Shown: piece by piece, positions 9,121 through 15,500 of the stretch
How positions within the stretch are numbered: position 1 is the stretch's first letter
How the letters are laid out: the number at the start of each line of letters is the position of its first letter
DNA from: a virus
Reading direction: 5' to 3' (one strand)
Virus record (IMG/VR): IMGVR_UViG_3300028829_000805
Span: 1 to 20,366 of that record
DNA: 20,366 nucleotides
Made by a program: the position numbers and the translations under genes
The notes under the pieces: model-generated
Databases searched by the model: none
Seen by the model: only the letters and a program-made list of their open reading frames with translations
What the model was told of the DNA's origin: nothing

Positions 9121-9984
9121 TTAATATCCAAATGTTGCGTCTGCTACTTGCATACCTGTTGTCATAGTAGGCCCACCAAATTCAAAGTTAGTAAAACGCG
9201 GTCGTGACATAATACCGTACCTTAAAGCATCGTACAAGTGATCTTCTGAGGTTGTGTCAATATCCTCTGGGTTTCGTTTGTCGATGGGTAAGGCTGGAAG
9301 CTGTGCAATAAGATTGTGGCAAGTATTAAAGAAAACCATACGAGGCTCTTCTGTGTATTCGTCAACTTGCAATCTCCTGTGTACTTCGTTCTTACCAGCT
9401 ACACGAGAGCCTCTTGATCTGTCGGATGGACGCCAGCGACATCCTTTCATAATCATTTGTTCAGCCAATGACGGGCCAGTATCACCACGCTTGTGCCATA
9501 GAGAACTATCCAAAACACCATATCTAATTGAGCCATCTTCAGCCTCTACATCCAATACCATATCAGCTAGATCTGTAGCTAACACTTTTCCTACGTATAA
9601 TTCTCTATATACTACTAACTGTTCACTAGGGGATACTGCAAACCAAATAACCCCTGACTTACTTCCATACCCATAGTCACATGCTCTAAACTTAACCCAG
9701 TTATGAGGTATAGCAAAAGGTTCAACTACGTGTATGTGCCTGTTAAACTCTGTAAAGGCTGCGCCTTCTTTAATATCCCAGTCACCTTCTAGTAACTGTC
9801 TACGCTGTTGTTCAGGTAGTGACAGAAGCATTGCTTCGTAGTCACCAGTCTTTGCTAAGTAAGGATTGTCGGAAAGACGGGCAGGTATAAACCTACGCTT
9901 AAATAAAGGTTTGCCAGCTTTTGAGTGTCCAGCAGGATAGCGTAATACTTCAATGCCCCCTACCTCCTGGGTTTGTAGTAGCTC
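9121..9984 (-). CDS. Terminase large subunit, C-terminal nuclease fragment
   Basis: The frame is open from 9984 to the stop at 9121. The first ATG is at 9831 (MLLSLPEQ). The reading upstream of that ATG (RYPAGHSKAGKPLFKRRFIPARLSDNPYLA, quoted here by parts 9845-9940) is clearly terminase sequence, so the protein continues upstream into another frame. The RNase H-like nuclease is visible: an Asp in RACDYGYG, a second Asp in YGVLDSSLW and a third in DHLYDALRY, the metal ligands of headful nucleases that cut the DNA concatemer. The ATPase half is in the next frame (9950-10624). The join lacks about 25 residues that relatives usually have. See the findings for frameshift versus deletion. Confidence 0.75.
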   Translation of the reverse strand, partial: ELLQTQEVGGIEVLRYPAGHSKAGKPLFKRRFIPARLSDNPYLAKTGDYEAMLLSLPEQQRRQLLEGDWDIKEGAAFTEFNRHIHVVEPFAIPHNWVKFRACDYGYGSKSGVIWFAVSPSEQLVVYRELYVGKVLATDLADMVLDVEAEDGSIRYGVLDSSLWHKRGDTGPSLAEQMIMKGCRWRPSDRSRGSRVAGKNEVHRRLQVDEYTEEPRMVFFNTCHNLIAQLPALPIDKRNPEDIDTTSEDHLYDALRYGIMSRPRFTNFEFGGPTMTTGMQVADATFGY

Positions 9985-10624
9985 TCATGTATACTGGTAA
10001 ATCATTTGCAGTAGATCTTAAGCGACTTCGCATATAGTTCCACGCAAATGGAGTAGGCCATTGCGTCAATTCGTCAAAGCCTATCCAACTAAACGCGAGA
10101 CCTTGGTAGCGAAGTACGTCATCTTCTTTGTCTAGATAAGACATCCATAGTCTGGCACCAGAGGGTGCAGTCCATTGCATCTTACGTTCTGACCACTTAA
10201 TTCCAGGCCAGATCTTAGGGTACATTTCTTGTGACTTAAAGATAAGTTCCCTTAGTTCTTCTGTAGTATGCCTAAGAAGCAACCCTGAAAATGCTGGGTG
10301 CCCCATAAAGCGTAAAGGGTCAGCCAACATAGCATATGACTTACCACCGCCAGCACTACCGCCGTATAAAACCTCACGTTCACCTGCAGCTAAGAAATCT
10401 GTTTGTGGACCAGCATTAGGTTTAAAGATTACGTTATGATCTTCTTCAACCTGTTGAGTAAACTCTTCTATAATGTCAGGCTGCGGATTGGGTGCTTTCG
10501 CTTTGCGTTTTCGCTGTGGCTCCTGTGCGACTATTTTCGATTTCTTCCGCTTTGGCGATTGCCTTTTTCGCATAGTCTGCCCATCTGCGTAAGCTGCCAG
10601 CTTTGTTTTTTCTTCTTCGTTCAT
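9950..10624 (-). CDS. Terminase large subunit, N-terminal ATPase fragment
   Basis: The frame shows the packaging ATPase: Walker A YGGSAGGGKS (residues 87-96 counted from the ATG at 10624), arginine-rich LLLRHTTEELRELI, Walker B SWIGFDE (179-185) and coupling motif TTN (216-218). It then stops after NPGGRGH, where relatives continue with HxWVKxxFI. The true start is unclear. The ATG at 10624 and the next ATG at 10576 both lie inside the upstream frame (10476-10904), and the sequence before about residue 50 looks like an out-of-frame shadow. The ATPase drives DNA into the procapsid through the portal. A single terminase polypeptide would need this frame to join the nuclease frame. Confidence 0.75.
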   Translation of the reverse strand: MNEEEKTKLAAYADGQTMRKRQSPKRKKSKIVAQEPQRKRKAKAPNPQPDIIEEFTQQVEEDHNVIFKPNAGPQTDFLAAGEREVLYGGSAGGGKSYAMLADPLRFMGHPAFSGLLLRHTTEELRELIFKSQEMYPKIWPGIKWSERKMQWTAPSGARLWMSYLDKEDDVLRYQGLAFSWIGFDELTQWPTPFAWNYMRSRLRSTANDLPVYMRATTNPGGRGH

Positions 10625-10904
10625 TATCCAACCGTTTCTTGAGTCCTACATGCGAAATAGTTCTACCTGTATTTCTGGTCAACCAGTTCGCTACTTCACG
10701 ATACGAATACTGTTTAAGATATTGTTTCGCTTCCTCAAGCATATCAAGTTCTAAACTAATTGGCAAGAGTATTCCATCATCTTCTAGATCTAATTTATAT
10801 CCAAAGGGAACTGTTCTTGCTACTCGTGGTATAGGTGTCCACTCATTGTCTTCTTTAAGGTCTGTTGGTTGGGGTAGTTTCCATTTACCTAATGGCTTAG
10901 TCAT
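10476..10904 (-). CDS. HTH-containing protein, likely terminase N-terminal module
   Basis: A 142-residue protein with WTPIPRVARTVPFGYKLD, then an acidic strand and a helix-turn-helix-like block (YLKQYSYREVANWLTRNTGR, then ISHVGLKKRLDNERRRKNK), ending in a charged coiled coil. I recall this block as the N-terminal region fused to the large terminase in marine phages. Here it stops in another frame and overlaps the ATPase frame by 149 bases. Either it is a separate DNA-binding packaging protein or the fused gene is broken by a second frameshift. It overlaps the small terminase stop by 8 bases. Confidence 0.65.
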   Translation of the reverse strand: MTKPLGKWKLPQPTDLKEDNEWTPIPRVARTVPFGYKLDLEDDGILLPISLELDMLEEAKQYLKQYSYREVANWLTRNTGRTISHVGLKKRLDNERRRKNKAGSLRRWADYAKKAIAKAEEIENSRTGATAKTQSESTQSAA

Positions 10905-11271
10905 CTTCTTCCTGTACTTGTTTGGCTGGCATTAACATAACACCACCCTTAGCTTCTACTTGCATCTTCTCAGTTTTAACTAAACCAGTACGATCTAGTA
11001 GTTCTTTAGCTGCTGCCATCTTATCACGAATGCCTAGCTCAGTAGGATCATACAAAGCACTAACCATAGCCATTGCAGCTTTAGGTACATTACGTGCTAA
11101 ATAACTGTGTGTAACATCTAGGATCTCTTCCTTAAGACTATTAGTAATCTCAGTGTTAGTAGTGTTAGGTGAGTACCCTGCCAGTTTCTTAGCCATAGTA
11201 ACATCGCCACCTGCTTCGTCCATAAGGACAGCAAGAAACTTTTGTTGGCGCTCTGTTAGTTCTCGTGCCAT
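10897..11271 (-). CDS. Terminase small subunit
   Basis: A 124-residue protein with an N-terminal helix-turn-helix region (ELTERQQKFLAVLMDEAGGD, then AKKLAGYSP and EITNSLKEEI). It also has the late motif KMAAAKELLDRTGLVKTEK and GGVMLMPAK at the end. This arrangement is typical of small terminases that recognise phage DNA and load the ATPase. It lies directly before the terminase module and one base after the endolysin stop, which is a usual neighbourhood. The assignment rests on pattern recall and context. Confidence 0.75.
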   Translation of the reverse strand: MARELTERQQKFLAVLMDEAGGDVTMAKKLAGYSPNTTNTEITNSLKEEILDVTHSYLARNVPKAAMAMVSALYDPTELGIRDKMAAAKELLDRTGLVKTEKMQVEAKGGVMLMPAKQVQEEDD

Positions 11272-11272
11272 A

Positions 11273-11788
11273 TTATTCCTCTATCATACGGAGTGCTTGC
11301 TCCAATGTTTCTTTGTTGCGGCGTGTCCAGCCGCGACCAAATGTCTCAAATGTTTTTAACGACTCATAAAATGATTGACGTTGTGTATATACATTCTCAA
11401 CAATAGCTTTAGGCTCTTTATTCATAATAGCCTGTAGTGTACGTGGTCCTATAGCACCGTCTGGAGTTGCTCCGACAGCACGTTGAATAGCTTTAGCTGG
11501 GCGACCGCTACCAGAATTAACGGCCCAGTCAAAGGCGCACCAGTCAACACCGCTAGGAAGATCATCACCTCGTACCCTATCCCAATAATTTTTCTTATAG
11601 ATAGGAGCTACATCTATTGATGTTAAGGCTCGCATCTCCTCTTCTGTAGATTCTCTACCTATCCACTTATCATAAACAGCTTTAGTAACACCAAGGTTAG
11701 TCATACCCCCTGGGTCTTTAGGATGATTTACAAATCCACCTTCGTGATGGAGCAACATAGATAAACATTTGTTAAAGTTTTTATGCAT
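11273..11788 (-). CDS. Endolysin, GH108-type muramidase
   Basis: From the ATG at 11788 it encodes 171 residues. The catalytic Glu is residue 16 in LLHHEGGFVNHPKDPGG, followed by TNLGVTKAVYDKW, the signature of glycoside hydrolase family 108. The C-terminal half (KAIQRAVGATPDGAIGPRTL) is the peptidoglycan-binding domain usual in this family. It cleaves the glycan strands of the host wall at lysis. A longer open frame exists upstream, but its extra 34 residues overlap the neighbour and are unlike the family. No signal peptide is seen, so release would need the holin encoded nearby. Confidence 0.87.
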   Translation of the reverse strand: MHKNFNKCLSMLLHHEGGFVNHPKDPGGMTNLGVTKAVYDKWIGRESTEEEMRALTSIDVAPIYKKNYWDRVRGDDLPSGVDWCAFDWAVNSGSGRPAKAIQRAVGATPDGAIGPRTLQAIMNKEPKAIVENVYTQRQSFYESLKTFETFGRGWTRRNKETLEQALRMIEE

Positions 11789-11789
11789 A

Positions 11790-12245
11790 TTATTTAGGCT
11801 TTCTTGGTGGGCGCATAGATCCTGCTGCTGCAGGTTTCTTAGCTGGACGTTTATTAGGAATCTTAGCTGCATCTTTAGTCTTAGATGCATTAGCCTTAGC
11901 TACTTCTTTTTCAATACGAGCCTGTAGCTGTGCGCGTTTTTTAGCATCAGTTTCAGCTTTAAGTTTCTTACGCATTTCAGCAATCTTAGCTGCACCTGTT
12001 AAACCTGCACCTACCGCACCTACACCAAACCCAATACGCTGCGCCTTACGTGAGGCACGTTGTCCTCTGGTAGCTTGCTCTACTTGACGTTGACCTGCTT
12101 TAGGTTTAGTAGTCATATCTTTAGCGTGTTTAGCACCTTGTTGTGCCAGCTTTTTACCATACTTCTTAATTGCTGCTGCCATACCTTTACTAGCAATAAA
12201 CCTAGCTACGGCTGCTGCTCCTGCTACCACTAACGGTGCTACCAT
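11790..12245 (-). CDS. Ala/Lys-rich protein, function unknown
   Basis: A 151-residue basic protein. It starts with a hydrophobic helix (MVAPLVVAGAAAVARFIASK), has a second Gly/Ala segment near residues 72-85 (GFGVGAVGAGLTGAAKIAEM), and then a Lys/Ala coiled-coil region and a Pro/Lys tail. Two hydrophobic stretches make membrane or internal virion association possible. Its start overlaps the holin stop as TAATG, and it is followed by the endolysin after one base, so it sits in the lysis cassette. I do not recognise a family. Confidence 0.62.
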   Translation of the reverse strand: MVAPLVVAGAAAVARFIASKGMAAAIKKYGKKLAQQGAKHAKDMTTKPKAGQRQVEQATRGQRASRKAQRIGFGVGAVGAGLTGAAKIAEMRKKLKAETDAKKRAQLQARIEKEVAKANASKTKDAAKIPNKRPAKKPAAAGSMRPPRKPK

Positions 12246-12540
12246 TATTTCTTTCCTCCAAAAAACTTACTTACAGAACGTATACCTATACTGGCACTAA
12301 CGATCCCACCTAATGAATACTGATACCATGTTGGCATAGATTCAAGTGCAGCAAACCCAGCTTGCACAATATTATTACCCCAGTCTCCGCAAAATGCTAG
12401 GATTAACGGAATAGAAAAAAGTAAGGTTATCCACTCATCTTTCCAGCTATTCTGTGTAGCTTGTATAGCTGCAAGATCCCATTACCATCAAGATACGTAG
12501 TTGCAAGTCCACCTACTGCTCCTAAAATTTGACCAATCAT
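12245..12540 (-). pseudogene. GTA-type 3TM holin split by frameshift or deletion
   Basis: The ATG at 12540 starts MIGQILGAVGGLATTYLDG and then runs out of frame to a stop at 12427 (37 residues). In another frame, from 12481 to the stop at 12245, the sequence reads DLAAIQATQNSWKDEWITLL, then FSIPLILAFCGDWG and MPTWYQYSLGGIVSASIG, ending SVSKFFGGKK. Together these are the two ends of a holin of the gene-transfer-agent 3TM type. About 25-30 helical residues that normally lie between them are missing, and the frames differ. It is either inactivated or an assembly error. The start overlaps the upstream gene as ATGA. Confidence 0.75.
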
Positions 12541-12743
12541 TTCTCGTGACCTAACCAAACGGCAAAGGCACCTGTCATTGCACCAGTTACAGTTGCAGTA
12601 AGTGCAGTAGCCTGTGATGTCATATCACCTGAAGACAAAGACATAAACCAAAATAAAACTTCTATATACATCCATGTCATTACTAACATCATTAGTCTTG
12701 GCATAATTTTCCATGCCAATATTCTTTCCATTGCTACTGTCAT
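12537..12743 (-). CDS. Small two-helix membrane protein, holin-like
   Basis: A 68-residue protein with hydrophobic helices around RLMMLVMTWMYIEVLFWFMS and ALTATVTGAMTGAFAVWLG. The composition and the place before the holin and endolysin match small holin-like or holin-partner proteins known from related phages. If the GTA-type holin is really broken, this protein could supply the membrane lesion. The start at 12743 is favoured by AGGA six bases upstream. A second ATG lies four codons in. Confidence 0.68.
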   Translation of the reverse strand: MTVAMERILAWKIMPRLMMLVMTWMYIEVLFWFMSLSSGDMTSQATALTATVTGAMTGAFAVWLGHEK

Positions 12744-12746
12744 AAA

Positions 12747-12992
12747 TTATCCTCGTCTGTATCTAGCGGTCTTCTTTGCAATCTCTTTAGGTTGAGCCAC
12801 AAACTGCTGACCTGCCTTAGTGCCTTGTCGTTTTGCTCTAGTAGTGGCTGCGTACTCACTAGAACTAAGAGCATTGATAGCCTTAGTAGGTAAATAACGC
12901 TCACCAGTTTTAGCACTAGGCTTTCCACTTTTGGTGCGCCACTTTTCCTTAGTCCACTTGTTAAGGCTTTTTTGACTTTTTGCTAGTGCCAT
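12747..12992 (-). CDS. Small basic conserved protein (KWRTKSGKPS type)
   Basis: From the ATG at 12992 it encodes 81 residues with SLNKWTKEKWRTKSGKPS, GERYLPTKAINALSSSEYAA and KQFVAQPKxIAKKT-like ending. I recognise this as a conserved small protein found in phages and some bacterial and large-virus proteins, with unknown function. It is strongly basic. A longer open frame begins at 13046, but its first 18 residues overlap the neighbour and are unlike the family. Confidence 0.68.
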   Translation of the reverse strand: MALAKSQKSLNKWTKEKWRTKSGKPSAKTGERYLPTKAINALSSSEYAATTRAKRQGTKAGQQFVAQPKEIAKKTARYRRG

Positions 12993-13128
12993 GTACTTTC
13001 TGTACCTCAAAATTAGCAGACAAGCTTGCGCCTTTGTGAGGTACAAACTTTCCTGTGTGCTTCATAAGTTTAAAGCCACCATTAGATTGTTTCATCCAAT
13101 GGTAACCTTTAGGTGCTTCTACCTTCAT
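12961..13128 (-). CDS. Small basic conserved phage protein, 55 residues
   Basis: Start ATG at 13128 overlaps the stop of the upstream gene as ATGA. The protein begins MKVEAPKGYHWMKQSNGGF, with KLMKHTGKFVPHKGASLSA and FEVQKVHG, a short protein I recognise from many phages. It is basic and has no visible enzyme motif. The end overlaps the next gene by 32 bases. It is too short for common open-frame cut-offs and is easily missed. Confidence 0.7.
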   Translation of the reverse strand: MKVEAPKGYHWMKQSNGGFKLMKHTGKFVPHKGASLSANFEVQKVHGTSKKSKKP

Positions 13129-13331
13129 TTATAGCCCCCACCTGCCTTTTTATATTTACTTGCGAGTAGTTGTGCCTTTCTCGCAGACCACTGCCCTGCT
13201 TTGCCACCCTTGGTTCCTCGCTTAATCAGCTCAAACAAACGTTTACGTAAAGCAGGCTTGGTATAATTTCCAGCCTCATTGACTTTGGATTTTGCTTTCT
13301 TCGCCGTAGATTTTGTTGTAGATTTCGCCAC
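13125..13331 (-). CDS. Small Lys-rich conserved protein (NEAGNYTKP type)
   Basis: A 68-residue protein with a Lys/Thr/Ser N-terminus, then VNEAGNYTKPALRKRLFELI and GTKGGKAGQWSARKAQLLA, ending KKAGGGYK. I recognise it as a widespread small phage protein of unknown role. It starts at GTG (13331); GGGA lies seven bases before it and no ATG is available. It overlaps the DUF1127 gene by 56 bases. Its high charge suggests nucleic acid contact or a virion role, but this is inference. Confidence 0.7.
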   Translation of the reverse strand: MAKSTTKSTAKKAKSKVNEAGNYTKPALRKRLFELIKRGTKGGKAGQWSARKAQLLASKYKKAGGGYK

Positions 13332-13440
13332 GAGAAATTCCCATATCGTGCAGATTATTATCTGACATATTCTGAAGTAACCAGTAATCTGCTCTGCGCT
13401 GTTGGTTAGCTTGTATTTTCTGAAACATACGTTTAAACAT
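13276..13440 (-). CDS. DUF1127-like small protein
   Basis: A 54-residue protein (MFKRMFQKIQANQQRRADYW, then LLQNMSDNNLHDMGISRGEI). The core LxxMSDxxLxDMGISRGEI matches the DUF1127 (YjiS-like) signature LSDRELxDIGLSRxxI, common in alphaproteobacteria, where relatives affect RNA turnover and stress or phosphate responses. It has a good ribosome binding site (AAAGGAGATAGA). A promoter candidate lies about 70 bases upstream (13509-13537), so it may be separately controlled. Its 3' end overlaps the next gene by 56 bases. Confidence 0.72.
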   Translation of the reverse strand: MFKRMFQKIQANQQRRADYWLLQNMSDNNLHDMGISRGEIYNKIYGEESKIQSQ

Positions 13441-13508
13441 ATTCTATCTCCTTTACTATGTTAAGGTAAGCATTACTTACCCTTATGGAGATAGTTATAT
13501 CATACTTA

Positions 13509-13537
13509 GTTATAACATAGTACAGACAAGTTTGCAA
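13509..13537 (-). promoter_or_regulatory. Internal late promoter candidate for the DUF1127 gene
   Basis: On the minus strand TTGCAA (four of six at -35) is followed after 17 bases by TATAAC with an extended TG. The stretch CTATGTTATAACTA matches the promoter before the capsid gene (CTATGGTATAACTA) at all but one position. A small hairpin (GGTAAG, five-base loop, CTTACC) lies further down the leader at about 13465-13481. Confidence 0.45.
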
Positions 13538-13549
13538 CCCCGCTATGCA

Positions 13550-13918
13550 TTATCTATTAGGGTTATAGTACTGACGTACAGATATAAATACTTCTAGTCC
13601 ACCACTAGCACCATCAAAGGCTAGTATTTTATCACCAGCATGTAAATGTATTCTGTCAGATGTTACAATATTGTACACATCATGTCCAGCTATAGATTTA
13701 GCATTTATTAAGTGATGGTAAGTATTTGTATCTGCATGATACCACTGAATAGTTACATTTTGTGTAGAGTTAGACCCGTTACTTACGTGAAGAAAATCTA
13801 TAGTAGCATCGTGGCTAGGTGGGCACGTATATATTAAATTAGCACTAGCACCACCTGCAGTAGCAGTAATAGCTACTCCTTCAGTATCTGTAGTATATGT
13901 ACGTGCATCTATTGACAT
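13550..13918 (-). CDS. Beta-rich small virion-type protein
   Basis: A 122-residue protein with alternating hydrophobic strands (SANLIYTCPPSHDATIDFLH, NVTIQWYHADTNTYHHL, DRIHLHAGDKILAF) and GLEVFISVRQYYNP at the end. It has no long helices. The plan is like small accessory structural or decoration proteins of phages, but no known motif decides this. It follows the neighbouring gene by nine bases. Confidence 0.6.
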   Translation of the reverse strand: MSIDARTYTTDTEGVAITATAGGASANLIYTCPPSHDATIDFLHVSNGSNSTQNVTIQWYHADTNTYHHLINAKSIAGHDVYNIVTSDRIHLHAGDKILAFDGASGGLEVFISVRQYYNPNR

Positions 13919-13926
13919 AGTTTTTC

Positions 13927-14178
13927 CTACGCTACTATAAAGTCTACGATCTGACCATCAGGTGTACGTAGTTTATTAGGGTTTGGGTTATAAGTATACA
14001 TCTGATTCACTAGCTTAAGATCTTCTACTGGTGTATCTGGTGTTATTCTATTAGGTTGCTCAGGTTTATATTCTTCATTATTTCTACTTGACCTATCCTT
14101 GTCTGCCTTCTCAAAGATGATATTATCATGTGTTTGAAAAGGGAAGCTAGGTAAAGGGAAGTGAGATATAAGGGTCAT
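13927..14178 (-). CDS. Small protein of unknown function
   Basis: An 83-residue protein, Pro- and Asn-rich (TPDTPVEDLKLVNQMYTYNP, then NKLRTPDGQIVDFIVA). It starts as TAATG at the stop of the lipoprotein gene, so it is probably real and co-translated. It lacks membrane helices and recognised motifs. Confidence 0.55.
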   Translation of the reverse strand: MTLISHFPLPSFPFQTHDNIIFEKADKDRSSRNNEEYKPEQPNRITPDTPVEDLKLVNQMYTYNPNPNKLRTPDGQIVDFIVA

Positions 14179-14372
14179 TAAACTTTAGAGCCTGTGTTTA
14201 GTTTAAAACATTTTGTACGGATGTATAGCCCCTTTTGTACTAGAGCTTTAGCTGCATTAGCTACTTCCTCTTGACACAACTTTTCAGTTGCTATCAATCC
14301 ACTGGTACGTATCATTACGTCACAGGATGTTGCTGCTGGGCTATAACAACCCAGCAACACTGCAAGCCACAT
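14178..14372 (-). CDS. Tiny lipoprotein, possible outer spanin
   Basis: From the ATG at 14372 it has 64 residues and begins MWLAVLLGCYSPAATSC. LAVLLGC fits a lipobox, with Cys 9 as the lipidation site. A GTG five codons upstream would add MDSRL and give the missing basic residue before the hydrophobic stretch. The start overlaps the upstream stop as TAATG. Small outer-membrane lipoproteins next to lysis genes often act as outer spanins. No inner spanin is visible beside it, so the role stays open. Confidence 0.5.
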   Translation of the reverse strand: MWLAVLLGCYSPAATSCDVMIRTSGLIATEKLCQEEVANAAKALVQKGLYIRTKCFKLNTGSKV

Positions 14373-14941
14373 TAGCCTGCTGTCCACTTCTGTGTGCCAC
14401 CTACAGATGCACCTGCGTTTGCCATGCCACCTTTGCTGTACATATTTTTCTTGCCATCACCATAGCCACCTTTGCTCAGGTTTTTAGCTTTATATCTAGC
14501 CGCTACTTTTTTACCTTCTTCTTCTTGTTTTTTAACAAAAGCTGCTAGTTCCTTTTTAGTCATATCTTTAGGATCTTTTTTACCTGAAGGTTTGCTAGTT
14601 TCTGCTTTACGTGAAGGCATAGCTTTAGGAAGAGTAATAGGCTTTTTACCTGTAGAAGCCAATTGTGCTTTAACTGAAGCTTTATTCGCTGCCGCGTTAT
14701 CTGCAGCATCAATCTTCTTTTCAATAGCATCAAATTCTTTTTGCGTAATTTTACCTGCACGTAGATCTTTACCTGCTTGTACTAAAGCATCCGCACGTTG
14801 CTTATCTGTAAAGGAGCGGTACACAGCCATTGATAGTGGCTTGTCACCAGCTTTAGTTGTGATAGCGGAGATACGTCCTGATGCAGCACGTCCTTGCTCT
14901 TGTCTTGTTTGTTTCTGTTTAAACTTAGGTAGTTTTGGCAT
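14372..14941 (-). CDS. Basic Ala/Lys-rich protein with Gly-rich end
   Basis: A 189-residue, strongly basic protein (MPKLPKFKQKQTRQEQGR...), helical in the middle (FDAIEKKIDAADNAAANKAS) and with a Gly-rich tail (KNMYSKGGMANAGASVGG). Such KGGM or KGGY tails are common among small proteins of marine phages. Charge and composition would suit DNA or RNA contact, or packing inside the head. I do not recognise a family with known function. Confidence 0.62.
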   Translation of the reverse strand: MPKLPKFKQKQTRQEQGRAASGRISAITTKAGDKPLSMAVYRSFTDKQRADALVQAGKDLRAGKITQKEFDAIEKKIDAADNAAANKASVKAQLASTGKKPITLPKAMPSRKAETSKPSGKKDPKDMTKKELAAFVKKQEEEGKKVAARYKAKNLSKGGYGDGKKNMYSKGGMANAGASVGGTQKWTAG

Positions 14942-14959
14942 TGGTATAGTTCCTTCTAT

Positions 14960-15244
14960 TTACCATTTAACTTTATCAGCCCAGTAAGCTGCACTCAACT
15001 TACCACGCTTTATGTTCTTCGCATGACGCGCTTTAAAGCTTGCACGTTTCTTTTTCATTTTATCTGATTCACCTGACTTAGGCTTTCCTGCAGTCTTAGC
15101 GCCCTGCTCACCAAAGCGAATAGTCTTAACTGTGTCACCCTCTTTAGCTACAACTACGTGTGACTTCTTAGGATGATTAGGTGTACGCTTAGGTTTGTTA
15201 AAGCCTGATACACCTGCACGTTCTAGTCTGGGGTCTTTAGCCAT
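14960..15244 (-). CDS. Small conserved basic phage protein (KARHAKNIKRGK type)
   Basis: From the ATG at 15244 it encodes 94 residues with GVSGFNKPKRTPNHPKKSH, VVVAKEGDTVKTIRFGEQG and KKKRASFKARHAKNIKRGKL ending SAAYWADKVKW. I recognise the C-terminal motif as conserved among many phages, function unknown. The start overlaps the stop of the upstream gene by 8 bases. A GTG at 15262 would add six residues. Confidence 0.72.
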   Translation of the reverse strand: MAKDPRLERAGVSGFNKPKRTPNHPKKSHVVVAKEGDTVKTIRFGEQGAKTAGKPKSGESDKMKKKRASFKARHAKNIKRGKLSAAYWADKVKW

Positions 15245-15443
15245 CTGTCCATCCTTCTTCACGCATAGCCCACTCTACATGCTCTAAAGTAAAAGGTCTA
15301 CCGTAGTGAGCCTGTACAGCCTCCCTTACGTAGAATACATCACTGTGTGGAATGTGTAAGTTCTCAAGATTACCGTCTAATACGTGTTTATAAAACTCTT
15401 CAAGAACATTGTCTGTGTATAGTTTTACGGATTTCTTTGCCAT
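15237..15443 (-). CDS. First gene of the leftward late block, unknown
   Basis: From the ATG at 15443 it encodes 68 residues (MAKKSVKLYTDNVLEEFYKH, then NLHIPHSDVFYVREAVQAHY and FTLEHVEWAMREEGWTDG). A TTG two codons upstream is an alternative start. TTAGGTA lies before the ATG. It is the first minus-strand gene after the control region. No function is recognised. Confidence 0.62.
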   Translation of the reverse strand: MAKKSVKLYTDNVLEEFYKHVLDGNLENLHIPHSDVFYVREAVQAHYGRPFTLEHVEWAMREEGWTDG

Positions 15444-15476
15444 TGTCAATACCTAATTTAAATAATATACAAACTC

Positions 15477-15493
15477 CTCCGCATAAAGCGGAG
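15477..15493 (-). other. Hairpin in the late leader
   Basis: CTCCGC and GCGGAG form a perfect 6-bp stem around a 5-base loop. It lies about 35-50 bases before the first late gene, inside the expected minus-strand leader. No T-run follows in either direction, so a terminator role is weak. It may influence translation of the first late gene. Confidence 0.4.
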
Positions 15494-15500
15494 TACATTT

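Noticed and set aside
15477-15493. An intrinsic terminator
   Set aside because: The 6-bp stem is not followed by a T-run in either direction.
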